Shown piece after piece: positions 45,201 through 52,670 of a stretch of 64,000 nt of DNA (position 1 is the first letter of the stretch; every line of letters begins with the position of its first letter). The translations under genes and the position numbers were made by a program. The DNA comes from an uncultured Bacilli bacterium (GTDB taxonomy: Bacteria > Bacillota_I > Bacilli_A > ML615J-28 > CAG-313), in NCBI GenBank assembly GCA_934140285.1, contig CAKPBI010000004.1:1-64000 (forward strand). Direction: 5' to 3'. The notes under the pieces were generated by a model. That model had not been told where the DNA came from. It searched no databases and was given only the letters and a program-made list of their open reading frames with translations.

Positions 45201-46080
45201 AAAAGTATTTTCTCAAGAATCATCACTACAAGAAAAAATTTATACGATTACACCATCTAGAAATACTAAATTAACTAAAGATAGTGATACTTCATATACA
45301 TTTGAAGATAACAAACAAATGAAACTTGTATCATTTAATATTAGAAATGCTGAATTTTCCGCAATTGATAAATACTTAAGATTATTGTGTGATCTCGATA
45401 AAACTACCATTACCTCCAGCAATATAAAAGAAGGTATCTTAGATATAAGACTTACCTTTGGAGGCGCTATGGGTAGCGTTATGATTTATGGTAGTACCGA
45501 TGGGGTAACTTATGAAGAAATTAAACTTCTTGAAATTGATACCTATGAAGATAAAGAGTACATTGTTAGTTTCCCAATTGAAAAAGCCTACACCTACTTT
45601 ATAATTGATCATGTAGGAGAAGAAATATTAATTCTTAAGAAAATGGCATACACGGTAATTACCACAGGTATAACTTACAACTTTACACCATCAGAGTTTA
45701 CCCCTGATGCATCAGATAGTCAAATTTATCATATCTATCGTGATATCATTGGTGATGAACGTCATGATGGTAAATCATTCATCCTTGCTATGCAGTTTAA
45801 GAAAAATGGAAAAATCGTAACTAACTTAAACGATTATGTTGATGATTTATACATTACGGTTAATGGTAAGACATATAAAGCTCATAATAACCAACTACCT
45901 GGTATGAATGTTGCTTACTTCGATTTAACAAGTATCTTAAATGAAGTAGGAAATAAAAAGATTAATCTTACAATAAATGTCCCAGATGGTCTCGAATTAT
46001 CAACGGTACAATTACTTGAAGCTTTATCTATCCAAAAACCCGCAATGAGTGAAGTAAGATACATGTATACATACAACTAA
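39235..46080 (+). CDS. Giant surface protein with GLUG-like repeats
   Basis: 2281 residues, start behind an exceptionally strong GAAGGGGGG. N-terminal helix (about 8-29) then a His-rich GHHHNTD stretch. An InlB-like piece (about 35-130) is followed, from about residue 270 to 1000, by about a dozen GLUG-like motifs such as AGGLAGYNNGA, AGGLFGYDKG, GGLIGYVN, AGGLVGRG, AGGFVGLM and AGGLVGGI, each followed by beta-strands. This suggests a long right-handed beta-helix. Another InlB-like repeat lies near 1550-1645 (FNGFYL...YARWSF). There is no LPXTG or C-terminal helix, so attachment is by the N-terminal helix or to other matrix proteins. Last gene of the locus. Confidence 0.85.
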   Translation: MKKLTKKFYLIGSLILVIGICLMTTLILINSNKGHHHNTDAATTTYRIKIPKISVVSIYVSGNGVEKLSSTNYEDTYLVEEGTDVDLKAINESKIFTGWQIIDDSNNVVSNATTDKITLNVTSNLTVSVSRRDPLVSDYGKYIGNPFIISQASDLLKLDKMFRVGTDQTKINSVKEYYDYFFVENLEYLAEPDKETAIANKYFSFLQSGYFLVSNSFSLLDSTFKGIGNATYPFKGVMCGFSEDNVSSIFLTTTDSSGQNEKEEYRGLFGYLDDDSLVRNLTVKTSIGVIDEVGTAENIYAGGLAGYNNGAIVYNVKVSSHNSIITKSANIYAGGLFGYDKGGGIEHSSNVILDQNNFAWILETADTGKTINAGIVAGVGNNTYIKEATLLTSDFTVSAKIQANSNSYVKETSINLGNLFGMYIGDQSTTFEDISITGDSGEFIRANTTNGFARVGGLIGYVNATGNITLGKVSFMKAGSESKYTAMTSDASSRGNLFIGGLFGQVEGSNVSTNNEFKKMIVVNQSNETNQYTYNYLFRGAYSFEAINNGITYYKNETRYGRAIAGGLVGRGYININGTNNNDRTDIILTGLQDSMKVLATQTTLTTSEEPNQIESDIEHCSAAMVFGIISSSQATYDIQNINIIANNVTVKATRDLDSKAVGDVRAAGFTGYILGETIQNINVLMNKCDIIGESLSYAQPFGKEGNNTFSAGFVGEAKSNDSTPNEINNVQIAGYDFKLNKIVGTTARISSIQNSQSSNVGKNYISENYAAGFIGRIKNIAISNSTYFGSQTESNYIFMQGHQNPDSAFAGGFVGLMQESPTVTFENNRVMNVKIYATATNVANYENPDIYVGGLIGAIYLASSSDKNNNFKKCLVYNCDISATGNERIDVYAGGLVGGITWSLTGKATNYFENCFVYGTKVNATCNGNKNGNKGRASAAGICAYVYSNCKATINNSAVIDSYITSNSESSTAYSHGIAGQYQNQSGFDDKPSLVSMSGCYTNSVVKASGKSGTKVYPIINSSCSTFTNNYYVSGKAENMVSSSIGTALDFTTKLITNNNPFDLFTNMSSAFKDSTKYYLKPHSEGKFEIGVFDTTNIVKVKRKSANASDYVQVWVNIFGDGSNSAPDLENYKDAEYMHNNGWFMLGEVLLVAGSATDDTIVTDLQYSYVMLIENSEFKYNKEKNKFININNPLISYDSIGYHEYDENLGTFDNKLVDREILVKLFDNIPTLKIQFTTFNKEGVDVSSSIYAVEFYTEANTLINDFSETGFGTYEFTSKTEGNKTTYTLLFRGNNNLTEDESGYIKFKLSNTDTYMDKVIHIKLQANALRLVGATYANYTKPLNYFDETIGTVTNPYLIRKGSITKFLPIIVRKNDPNQIELIDEMYIDSVSYYASGGGTINENGEFKANTTTSNNLYYVTITLRSTTSEEKQATIYYQIVEEINVSYSAIGSSIDALTYTTTVSPYYVLKSTNFEHYGGLPKKFNVTIGTTTYDLNEVINNGWIYDESGNRINAWNIDNSFYQLKIPTIIIDGSLNIDIEFNVIYEVSFNINCGVFNPNFEGSKVLSFKVTSGEKFKDVFTEDKKNALQTLIDKARIFGYVFNGFYLVDFANSVESYGESFDSLDQNLEIYTSYTFYARWSFLIEVVEAPGTHVVTSFPKSFLYKYGKEITSEMTEEEIAAIKKYNEDLKLNRAITIPINNNRGYIFTIQKDDGFIGEADVKAYIVSEEGQAHRTVKEIKIEKYHENMYLYYISPESINGYLVIVTSVSNSELIVGENTATVTEEVLPEDGIYTFKYIVNHRNSENLKSFIYDSGLTDKSSNLLLKRDLLIQFYQQLYDTNTNKTTINDRYLPKGTIISVYYNQYINGVLQTTKSVVGNYIVTDVNGITELKLSEFKDLSMVGNAFEEITFKDLLSDYESLSEAYYFVVTPPNGYMMSDEEYGYYKNDIVYVGYLDESRENRFVQGVRSKDQLANIPLEEDNLSEIQKVFSQESSLQEKIYTITPSRNTKLTKDSDTSYTFEDNKQMKLVSFNIRNAEFSAIDKYLRLLCDLDKTTITSSNIKEGILDIRLTFGGAMGSVMIYGSTDGVTYEEIKLLEIDTYEDKEYIVSFPIEKAYTYFIIDHVGEEILILKKMAYTVITTGITYNFTPSEFTPDASDSQIYHIYRDIIGDERHDGKSFILAMQFKKNGKIVTNLNDYVDDLYITVNGKTYKAHNNQLPGMNVAYFDLTSILNEVGNKKINLTINVPDGLELSTVQLLEALSIQKPAMSEVRYMYTYN

Positions 46081-46089
46081 TCTTAATTT

Positions 46090-46122
46090 GCACCTATTAT
46101 TTAATAGTAGGTGCTTTTTTTT
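46090..46122 (+). terminator. Terminator of the SipW/TasA-like locus
   Basis: GCACCTA pairs with TAGGTGC with further AT pairs inside, followed by eight T. Confidence 0.9.
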
Positions 46123-46395
46123 GACACATTTGTATTTAAACTGACAAAAGTAAAAAAAAATTAAAAAATTTTACAAAAAGAAAGAAATTTTAAAAGAAAT
46201 ATCAAAAGAAAAAGAAAACTAAAAAGTCAAATTTTCTTAGATATTCTGTTATTTTGTAAAAATAAATAAAAAAAAAGAAGAAAATGTCATCTTCTTATAA
46301 ACACAAAATATTTACAAATATACATATTTTTGTTACATTAATTGTGATATCAATTTTTTATTAAACAATTTGTCAAAAAATAAGGAGGGCTATAA
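46123..46395 (+). promoter_or_regulatory. Gene-free region before the XRE regulator
   Basis: About 270 nt, extremely A-rich, with no gene. TTTTTTTGACACATTT (46116-46131) is the exact reverse complement of 32970-32985 at the other end of the SipW locus. A small hairpin AAGAAGA/TCTTCTT is at 46275-46296, and TGTCAAAAAA recurs just before the ribosome site. No clear -35/-10 pair was found. Confidence 0.5.
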
Positions 46396-47637
46396 ATGAC
46401 AAATCCAGTTACATTTCTAAAAAAAGTGACAAACCAAAATGATTTATCACAATTCTTAAAAAGAAAGCGCCTTGAACTAGGCTTAAAACTAGAAGACTTA
46501 AGTGAAGGAGTATGTAGTAGTAGTTATTTAAGTAGGATTGAAAACAATGTAGTTGAAGCAAGTGAGACATATTATAAAGCATTATTTGAAAAAATGAACA
46601 TTAATTATGAAACCCTAACCAAAGAAAGAAGTCGAAATCTTTATCATGAATTACTTGAAGCATATCTTTCATCAAACTATGAAGAGATGGATAATCTTGT
46701 TAATCACGCCTTATCCTCTAATAGTTATGCTGAAACTGAAATAGAACTAATGGTTTTATTTTACAATATTATCACCAAAAGATATCTAGAAGTCCGTGAT
46801 GCAATCGTAAAACTAGATGAGATATCGGAAAATCTAAATAATACCGAATTATTGTTTTATCTTTATGCTTGTGCCTTATATTCTTACGCTACCAATCAAA
46901 ATGTCAAGGCCTATAAACAAATCTTAGTACTTACTTCAATTCAATTTGATGACATCTTTTTTGAAGCATGTATTTATGATCTAGGAATAAAAATAATGTT
47001 TAATGTAGGTATGAATACTTTAGCACTAAAATACTACCTTCACTTTGAAAAAATCTCACGAACTCCTGTTTTTAATAATAGCTTATGCATGAATAAAATG
47101 ATGCTTTTAACCATTGATGCGGATGTTGATTATGATTTAACACTAAGTAATTATCTTGCTTGTTCTAAGTACCTAAAACTTGAAAACGAAGAAGTCAAAG
47201 AATTCTATCTTTACCATTTGGGCTTAATTTATTATTATAATAAAGACTATGAAAAATTATACGAATTATTGATAAATGAAAGCTTAAATGCGAAAACATG
47301 TATGTTATTAGCATGTAGTGCCTACAATATCCATAATTACGACATTGTTAATAAGGTAATGAATAAAATAAAGAATTATGTTTTTACTAAATATGAAAAG
47401 ATGTATAAAGACTTTGTTGTATACATTCAAATGTACTTTAATAATGATTCAGACTATATTTTAATTAATTACCTTAGAAATGTCTTAATTGTAAAGTCAA
47501 ATTACTATGATTTCTTTTTGGAAAAAACCTTAGAAATTGAATATGTAAAAAAAGCACTTGCTACTTCAAAATATAAAGAAGGCTTAAAATTTATTAATAA
47601 ATATTTAACTGAATCAATCCATGAAAAACTTAAATAA
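46396..47637 (+). CDS. XRE-family regulator with long helical (TPR-like) C-terminus
   Basis: 413 residues. Residues about 14-72 form an XRE helix-turn-helix (LSQFLKRKRLELGLKLEDL...SSSYLSRIENN). The remaining 340 residues are all-helical with regularly spaced Tyr/Leu/Ala, like the TPR domain of Rgg/PlcR-type (RRNPP) regulators that bind short peptides. No signalling-peptide gene was recognised next to it. It is placed directly after the matrix locus terminator, in the same direction, making it a candidate regulator of that locus. Start follows AAGGAGG. Confidence 0.82.
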   Translation: MTNPVTFLKKVTNQNDLSQFLKRKRLELGLKLEDLSEGVCSSSYLSRIENNVVEASETYYKALFEKMNINYETLTKERSRNLYHELLEAYLSSNYEEMDNLVNHALSSNSYAETEIELMVLFYNIITKRYLEVRDAIVKLDEISENLNNTELLFYLYACALYSYATNQNVKAYKQILVLTSIQFDDIFFEACIYDLGIKIMFNVGMNTLALKYYLHFEKISRTPVFNNSLCMNKMMLLTIDADVDYDLTLSNYLACSKYLKLENEEVKEFYLYHLGLIYYYNKDYEKLYELLINESLNAKTCMLLACSAYNIHNYDIVNKVMNKIKNYVFTKYEKMYKDFVVYIQMYFNNDSDYILINYLRNVLIVKSNYYDFFLEKTLEIEYVKKALATSKYKEGLKFINKYLTESIHEKLK

Positions 47638-47697
47638 CATATTTCCCCATAAATTTACTATTTTGTGTTAAAATAGTAAAGAAAGGATTTGATATTT

Positions 47698-48315
47698 ATG
47701 ACACTATTTGACGAATTAAATAAAAAACATTTCCCAGCAATAGCTTCAAAACTAGAAGACTACGCAAAAGAAAATCATGTTCCAATTATAATCAAGGATT
47801 CCCTAATGGTAATTTTTTCTTTACTAGATACGATAAACGCTAAAAATATCTTAGAGATTGGTACAGCCATTGGTTATTCAAGTATTTGTATGGCTAACTA
47901 TACTCATGCTCACGTTGATACGATTGAACGAAATGATGAAATGTATAGTCTTGCGGTTGAAAATATTAAAGAAGCAAATCTTGAAGATTTAATCACTGTT
48001 CATCACGCTGATGCTTTAGAAATTGATCTAAATAATCTTGGCCACTATGACTTAATCTTCATTGATGCCGCAAAAGCTCAAAATATCAAATTTTTTGAAA
48101 AGTTTTCACCACTTTTAAATAAAAAAGGAATAATTATAACAGATAATCTCTTTTTTCATGGTGCCGTTGAAGGTGGTATTGAACTTACTAAGAATGTTAC
48201 AAAACTTGCGGAAAAAATAAAAAAATACAACGATTACCTTTCTTCTTTAGAAAACTATCATACAGTATTCATCCCCATTGGTGATGGAATAAGTGTTACT
48301 TGGAGGAATGAATAA
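47698..48315 (+). CDS. trmR: tRNA 5-hydroxyuridine methyltransferase (YrrM-like)
   Basis: 205 residues, class I SAM-dependent O-methyltransferase. Motif I ILEIGTAIGYSSI, acidic strand VDTIER, DALEI, and IFIDAAKAQ with the metal-binding Asp. In B. subtilis TrmR (YrrM) methylates 5-hydroxyuridine to 5-methoxyuridine at the tRNA wobble position. The assignment rests on the two U32-type genes directly downstream, in the same order as yrrM-yrrN-yrrO. Start ATG 47698 behind AAAGGA (a TTG at 47689 is too close). The stop overlaps the next start (TAATG). Confidence 0.85.
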   Translation: MTLFDELNKKHFPAIASKLEDYAKENHVPIIIKDSLMVIFSLLDTINAKNILEIGTAIGYSSICMANYTHAHVDTIERNDEMYSLAVENIKEANLEDLITVHHADALEIDLNNLGHYDLIFIDAAKAQNIKFFEKFSPLLNKKGIIITDNLFFHGAVEGGIELTKNVTKLAEKIKKYNDYLSSLENYHTVFIPIGDGISVTWRNE

Positions 48316-49208
48316 TGAAGTTAATCTGTGAAGTAACATCTGTTGCAGAAGCAAAAAAGCTCTTAAAGTATGAAGGCGTTGAAGGATTAATAGTTGGTAT
48401 TGACTTTTTAAGCCTTGACATAAATGAATTAGTAATATCTGATATTGAAAAAATTGTCAATCTTTGTAAAAAGAGTCAAAAATTATTATTTATCAATGCT
48501 ACAAGAATCTTTCATGAAGATGATCTTGCTTATATTAAAATAATCTTAAGAAATAGTGTCTTTAAATATATTGATTATTATCTATATTCTGATCTAGGAT
48601 TTTATCAAATCTTAGTGGAAAAAGGAATGTCGGATAAAGCCGTCTACATCGCTCCAACTTATCTAACTAATACCTCAGATATTAACATCTTTAATAAACT
48701 AAATGGATATGTAGTAGTGTCTAACCAAATAAGTAGTGAAGAATTAAAAGAAATTTTAAATCATGTAACTAAACAAGTAATTGTTCAAGCCTTTGGAATG
48801 GCATGTTGCTTTTACTCAAGGAGAGAACTTGTCACTAACTACTTTAAGTTCAAAAACAAAAAGCCTCTAAATTTTAGAGGAAAACTAGGTAACTTACAAG
48901 AAGAAACTAGAGAGTCAGAATATCATTTAGTTGAAGATATCAATGGAGTAAGAATATTTGAGGAAAAACATTATTATTTAGCAGAAGAACTAGATGATAT
49001 GATTAATATTTCATCTTTGTTGATTAGTCACTTTGATATTAAAAACAAAGACTACCTAAAAATAGTTTCACTATATAGCGATTATGTAACCAAACATCTT
49101 GATAGCAGTATATTAAATGATGAACTAAATAAATTAGGTATTCCTTTATATAAAGGAGCATACCAAAATAAAACCGTTCTATTAAAGGCAGGTGTTAAAA
49201 ATGAATAA
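48315..49208 (+). CDS. trhP1: U32-family tRNA hydroxylation protein, small subunit (YrrN-like)
   Basis: 297 residues of the peptidase-U32 type fold, shorter and more divergent than its downstream paralogue. It retains QAFGMACCFYSRRELVTNYF, equivalent to the conserved Cys/Arg region of U32 proteins. In B. subtilis TrhP1 and TrhP2 are needed to make 5-hydroxyuridine at position 34 using prephenate. Translational overlap with trmR on one side and 8-nt overlap with trhP2 on the other support joint function. The family name 'peptidase' is historical for this branch. Confidence 0.8.
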   Translation: MKLICEVTSVAEAKKLLKYEGVEGLIVGIDFLSLDINELVISDIEKIVNLCKKSQKLLFINATRIFHEDDLAYIKIILRNSVFKYIDYYLYSDLGFYQILVEKGMSDKAVYIAPTYLTNTSDINIFNKLNGYVVVSNQISSEELKEILNHVTKQVIVQAFGMACCFYSRRELVTNYFKFKNKKPLNFRGKLGNLQEETRESEYHLVEDINGVRIFEEKHYYLAEELDDMINISSLLISHFDIKNKDYLKIVSLYSDYVTKHLDSSILNDELNKLGIPLYKGAYQNKTVLLKAGVKNE

Positions 49209-50415
49209 ACCTGAATTACTCGCACCAGCGGGAAACCTTGAAAAAGCAAAAACCGCTCTAAGATATGGTAGTGATGCTGTTTATGTAGGTGGTAAAGAAT
49301 TTAGCCTAAGAGCTCGTGCTTCTAATTTTACAAAAGAAGACCTAAAAGAACTTAGTGAGTTTGCACATAACTTAAATAAAAAAGTTTATGTTACATGTAA
49401 TATTATTCCTCATGATGAAGATTTAAAAGGATTAGATGAATACCTATCTTACCTTGGTTCAATCAAAATTGATGCCATCATTACTTCTAGTCTTATCATC
49501 ATGTTAACAGCGAAAAAAGTTTGTCCAAATGTTGAAATCCATGTTTCAACCCAAACTTCGATAACTAATAGCTCTGCCATTGCCTTTTATCAATCAATCG
49601 GTGCAACCCGTGTGGTCCTTGCACGAGAGGTAACCTTAAAGGAAATGAAACAAATAAGAAAAAATACCCAACTTGAATTAGAAGTATTCATACATGGCGG
49701 TATGTGTGCTAGTTATTCGGGTCGTTGTACGCTTAGTAACTATATGACATGTCGTGATGCTAACCGTGGAGGGTGTGCACACTCATGTCGTTGGAACTAT
49801 AATCTAACCTTCCAAAAACGAAGAGTCACCCCTAAAGGTGAATACTTCAACATGGGGTCAAAAGACTTAATGGCCATTGATCAAATTCCAGAACTTCTTG
49901 ATATAGGCGTTCAATCCCTAAAAATAGAAGGGAGAATGAAATCTAATTATTATATTGCAACCGTTGTTAGAAGTTATCGTATGGTCATTGATGAATACTT
50001 AAATAACGGTGGTAACGTTTCTAAGGAAACCTTAAGACAAGCAAAAATCGAAATAAATAAAGCAGAAAATCGCCTAACTAGTTGTGGCTTTTTGAATGGG
50101 CTTGTAACATATAATGAACAACTTTACAATGTCCGCACCGAAGAACCAACGAAAGAATATGTTGGGTACGTACTTTCATTTAATGAAGAAAATATGGAAG
50201 CCTTAATAGAACAACGTAATTACTTTACCGTTGGTGATACTCTAGAATTCTTTGGTCCAACTTTAAAGAATACTTTATTTAAAGTAACAAAAATGATTGA
50301 TGCTCAAACTAAAGAAGAACTAGAAGTCGCAAGACATCCACTTCAACAATTTATTATTAAACTTCCATTTGTAGTTCATGAACATGATATGGCAAGACTT
50401 GTAAAAACTAAATAG
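49201..50415 (+). CDS. trhP2: U32-family tRNA hydroxylation protein, large subunit (YrrO-like)
   Basis: 404 residues. N-terminal PELLAPAGNLEKAKTALRYG barrel start, a middle block EVFIHGGMCASYSGRCTLSNY and the Cys cluster CRDANRGGCAHSCRW expected to hold an iron-sulfur cluster, then SLKIEGRMKS and a C-terminal beta-barrel. It matches the TrhP/YrrO branch, which hydroxylates the wobble uridine of tRNA for later methylation by TrmR. Start ATG 49201; an in-frame TTG upstream is unlikely. Confidence 0.9.
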   Translation: MNKPELLAPAGNLEKAKTALRYGSDAVYVGGKEFSLRARASNFTKEDLKELSEFAHNLNKKVYVTCNIIPHDEDLKGLDEYLSYLGSIKIDAIITSSLIIMLTAKKVCPNVEIHVSTQTSITNSSAIAFYQSIGATRVVLAREVTLKEMKQIRKNTQLELEVFIHGGMCASYSGRCTLSNYMTCRDANRGGCAHSCRWNYNLTFQKRRVTPKGEYFNMGSKDLMAIDQIPELLDIGVQSLKIEGRMKSNYYIATVVRSYRMVIDEYLNNGGNVSKETLRQAKIEINKAENRLTSCGFLNGLVTYNEQLYNVRTEEPTKEYVGYVLSFNEENMEALIEQRNYFTVGDTLEFFGPTLKNTLFKVTKMIDAQTKEELEVARHPLQQFIIKLPFVVHEHDMARLVKTK

Positions 50416-50448
50416 GAAAATTTTATCAAGCAAAAAAGGGGAAAAATC

Positions 50449-51312
50449 ATGACAAGAAAAGAAGTAAAAAAAGAATACAAAAAAAATAGGAAAATTTTAA
50501 AAAAGGGATATCGTTTAGATAAGAAAGCATTAAAACTCGAAAAAAGAATGCTCTCACTTTCTAAAGAAAATTATAAAGAGAAAAAAAGAAATCTAAAAAT
50601 TAATTGTCGTAACAATTTACAATCACTAATGAATAAATATGTAAGCACTGTTAATGAGGTTGCAAAAGTAACCAAAACTAAAGATGCACCATATCGAAGA
50701 ACTATTGAAGAAATCGGTAATGCGGTATCACATGGAGTTGGCTCAATCTTTTCGATTGTAGTTTTCATCTTAATGCTTGTGCACTCGAAGTCACCATACC
50801 AAGTTCTTGCTTCAATCGTTTATTTTATTGGTTTATTTATGATGTTTACTATGAGTTGTTTATACCACTCATTCTCTTATGCCTCAACAGTAAAAAGAGT
50901 ATTTAGAAGATTTGATTACACATCAATCTATCTTCTTATAGGTGCAACCTATGCTCCAATTCTCCTCTTATATTTAGGAGGAACTTATGGCATAATTTTT
51001 GTTACCATTCAGTGGGTAATAATCGCTGTAGGTATTACCTTCGTTGCGGTATTTGGTCCAGGTAAAATGAAATGGCTCCACATGATCTTATACATTGCAC
51101 TTGGCTGGAGTGCTGTCTTGTTTATACCTAAGATGGTTATGAACAATTTAACTTTCTTCCTTTGGATTCTAGGCGGTGGCCTTCTTTATATGGCAGGTCT
51201 TATTCCTTTTACCATTGATAAGAAAGTATCTCATTTCTTATGGCATATCTTGGTCTTTTTAGGGGCCTTAGTACAATGGATTGGAATTTATACTTTCTTG
51301 TACATTCACTAA
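50449..51312 (+). CDS. Hemolysin-III/PAQR-family membrane protein with charged N-terminal extension
   Basis: 287 residues. Residues 1-80 are strongly basic and helical (a probable coiled coil), which is unusual; typical members are about 215 residues. From residue 85 come seven membrane helices with the family's signature residues: EEIGNAVSHGVG, MSCLYHSF, DYTSIYLLIGATY and the C-terminal HFLWHILVF. These Glu/His/Asp residues form the metal site of the CREST superfamily, suggesting a membrane hydrolase rather than a haemolysin. It stands where B. subtilis has udk. Confidence 0.88.
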   Translation: MTRKEVKKEYKKNRKILKKGYRLDKKALKLEKRMLSLSKENYKEKKRNLKINCRNNLQSLMNKYVSTVNEVAKVTKTKDAPYRRTIEEIGNAVSHGVGSIFSIVVFILMLVHSKSPYQVLASIVYFIGLFMMFTMSCLYHSFSYASTVKRVFRRFDYTSIYLLIGATYAPILLLYLGGTYGIIFVTIQWVIIAVGITFVAVFGPGKMKWLHMILYIALGWSAVLFIPKMVMNNLTFFLWILGGGLLYMAGLIPFTIDKKVSHFLWHILVFLGALVQWIGIYTFLYIH

Positions 51313-51331
51313 CATTTACTATTTTATTCTC

Positions 51332-51360
51332 TTGCAAAAAAAATAAATATTTGATATAAT
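51332..51360 (+). promoter_or_regulatory. greA-mtnN promoter
   Basis: TTGCAA (51332-51337), 17 nt, TATAAT (51355-51360). Confidence 0.85.
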
Positions 51361-51403
51361 AGATTAAACATATAATATCGTATTATCGAAAGGAATGAAC
51401 AAA

Positions 51404-51904
51404 ATGAGTCAAAAACTATACTTAACTGCGTTAGGTTATGAAGAATTAAAAAGAAAGCTAGAACTTCTAAAAGAAGAACAAAAAGCCAACATAATCGCTT
51501 TACAAGATGCCCGTGCTCAAGGTGACTTGTCAGAAAATGCTGACTATGATGCCGCAAGAGATAACCAAGCTCGTATTGCTGCAGCTATCAAAGAAACTGA
51601 ACAAGCTTTAAAGCAAGCTGTTATCATCACCGGTGAGGAAGGAAATAACTTAGGTAAATATATTGATGTAAATTTTTTAGATGAAGGTGTAACAGAAACT
51701 TACCAAATCGTTGGTACAATTGAAGCTGACCCTCTTCAACAAAAAATATCTGATGAATCTCCACTTGGAAAAGCTATCATCCACTCTAAAGTTGGTGATA
51801 TTGTCTTAGTAAAAACTGAAGATGGTGAACAATTTGAAGTTCGTATTGAACGTATCTTTGTTCCTGAAGAAAAACCAACTAAAAAAGGTTCAAGAAAGAA
51901 ATAA
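51404..51904 (+). CDS. greA: Transcription elongation factor GreA
   Basis: 166 residues, close to the usual 158. N-terminal coiled coil (about 10-75) with LTALGYEELKRKLELL and the tip DARAQGDLSENADYDAARD, whose acidic pair enters the polymerase secondary channel to stimulate transcript cleavage. The C-terminal FKBP-like domain includes ISDESPLGKAII. The extra eight residues are a basic tail (KPTKKGSRKK). Start ATG 51404; the ATG at 51395 overlaps the ribosome site. The stop overlaps the mtnN start. Confidence 0.97.
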   Translation: MSQKLYLTALGYEELKRKLELLKEEQKANIIALQDARAQGDLSENADYDAARDNQARIAAAIKETEQALKQAVIITGEEGNNLGKYIDVNFLDEGVTETYQIVGTIEADPLQQKISDESPLGKAIIHSKVGDIVLVKTEDGEQFEVRIERIFVPEEKPTKKGSRKK

Positions 51905-52611
51905 TGAGTTGTATATTAATTGTTGTAGCAATGGATAAAGAATTTGCTGCATTCAAAGAACAATTGACAAATTTAGACATTTCATCCATTAAAGGAAAAC
52001 TCGTATATACTGGAACTATTAACAATCATCAAATAGTTCTTGCAAAATCAGGTATCGGTAAAGTTTCTGCCGCGTCAATGCTTTCAGTTCTAATTGAAAA
52101 ATTCCATCCAAGTCTAATAATCAATATGGGAATTGCGGGTGGATACAAAAAGACTCTCCACACTCTAGATACAGTCCTTGCTACTTCATGCATTTACTCT
52201 GATGTTGATATGACAACTGATGCTATGACTGATCTTGATTATGGACAATTAGAAGGATATCCTAAATATTTTGAAATAGATGAAGAATTACTAAAAGTAA
52301 TTAAGAGTTTAAATATTGATGATTTACAATATGGAATGATTTGTACTGGTGATCAATTCGTAACTAATTATGAAAAATGTCAAAACATAGTTGATACATA
52401 CTTTTCATCATATGATGTATTAGCTTTTGATATGGAAAGTGCCGCATACTTCCAAGTATGTTATGATTACAATATACCATGCCTAATAATTAGAACAATA
52501 TCTGATTTAATTGGTTCAACTGACCCTCTTGATTATGAAAAGTTTTCTACAATTGCTAGTAATAAATCAGGAGAAATTTGTCATCAAATTCTATTAAACA
52601 TTAAAGAGTGA
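51904..52611 (+). CDS. mtnN: 5'-methylthioadenosine/S-adenosylhomocysteine nucleosidase
   Basis: 235 residues. Hydrolyses the N-glycosidic bond of MTA and SAH, freeing adenine for the methyl cycle. Motifs: IVVAMDKEFAAF at the N-terminus, KSGIGKVSAASML, LIINMGIAGGY, DVDMTTDAM, and FDMESAAYFQVC with the catalytic Glu; RTISDLI near the end holds the catalytic Asp. Linked to greA by TAATG, as a pair also found in Bacillus. The stop codon is part of the terminator stem. Confidence 0.95.
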   Translation: MSCILIVVAMDKEFAAFKEQLTNLDISSIKGKLVYTGTINNHQIVLAKSGIGKVSAASMLSVLIEKFHPSLIINMGIAGGYKKTLHTLDTVLATSCIYSDVDMTTDAMTDLDYGQLEGYPKYFEIDEELLKVIKSLNIDDLQYGMICTGDQFVTNYEKCQNIVDTYFSSYDVLAFDMESAAYFQVCYDYNIPCLIIRTISDLIGSTDPLDYEKFSTIASNKSGEICHQILLNIKE

Positions 52612-52643
52612 CATTTTCTAAATAAGAGTGTCACTCTTTTTTT
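52603..52643 (+). terminator. Terminator of greA-mtnN
   Basis: AAAGAGTGACA pairs with TGTCACTCTTT (11 bp), followed by seven T; begins inside the last codons of mtnN. Confidence 0.92.
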
Positions 52644-52670
52644 AAAAAGAAAGGAGAAAAAGGTCATAAA

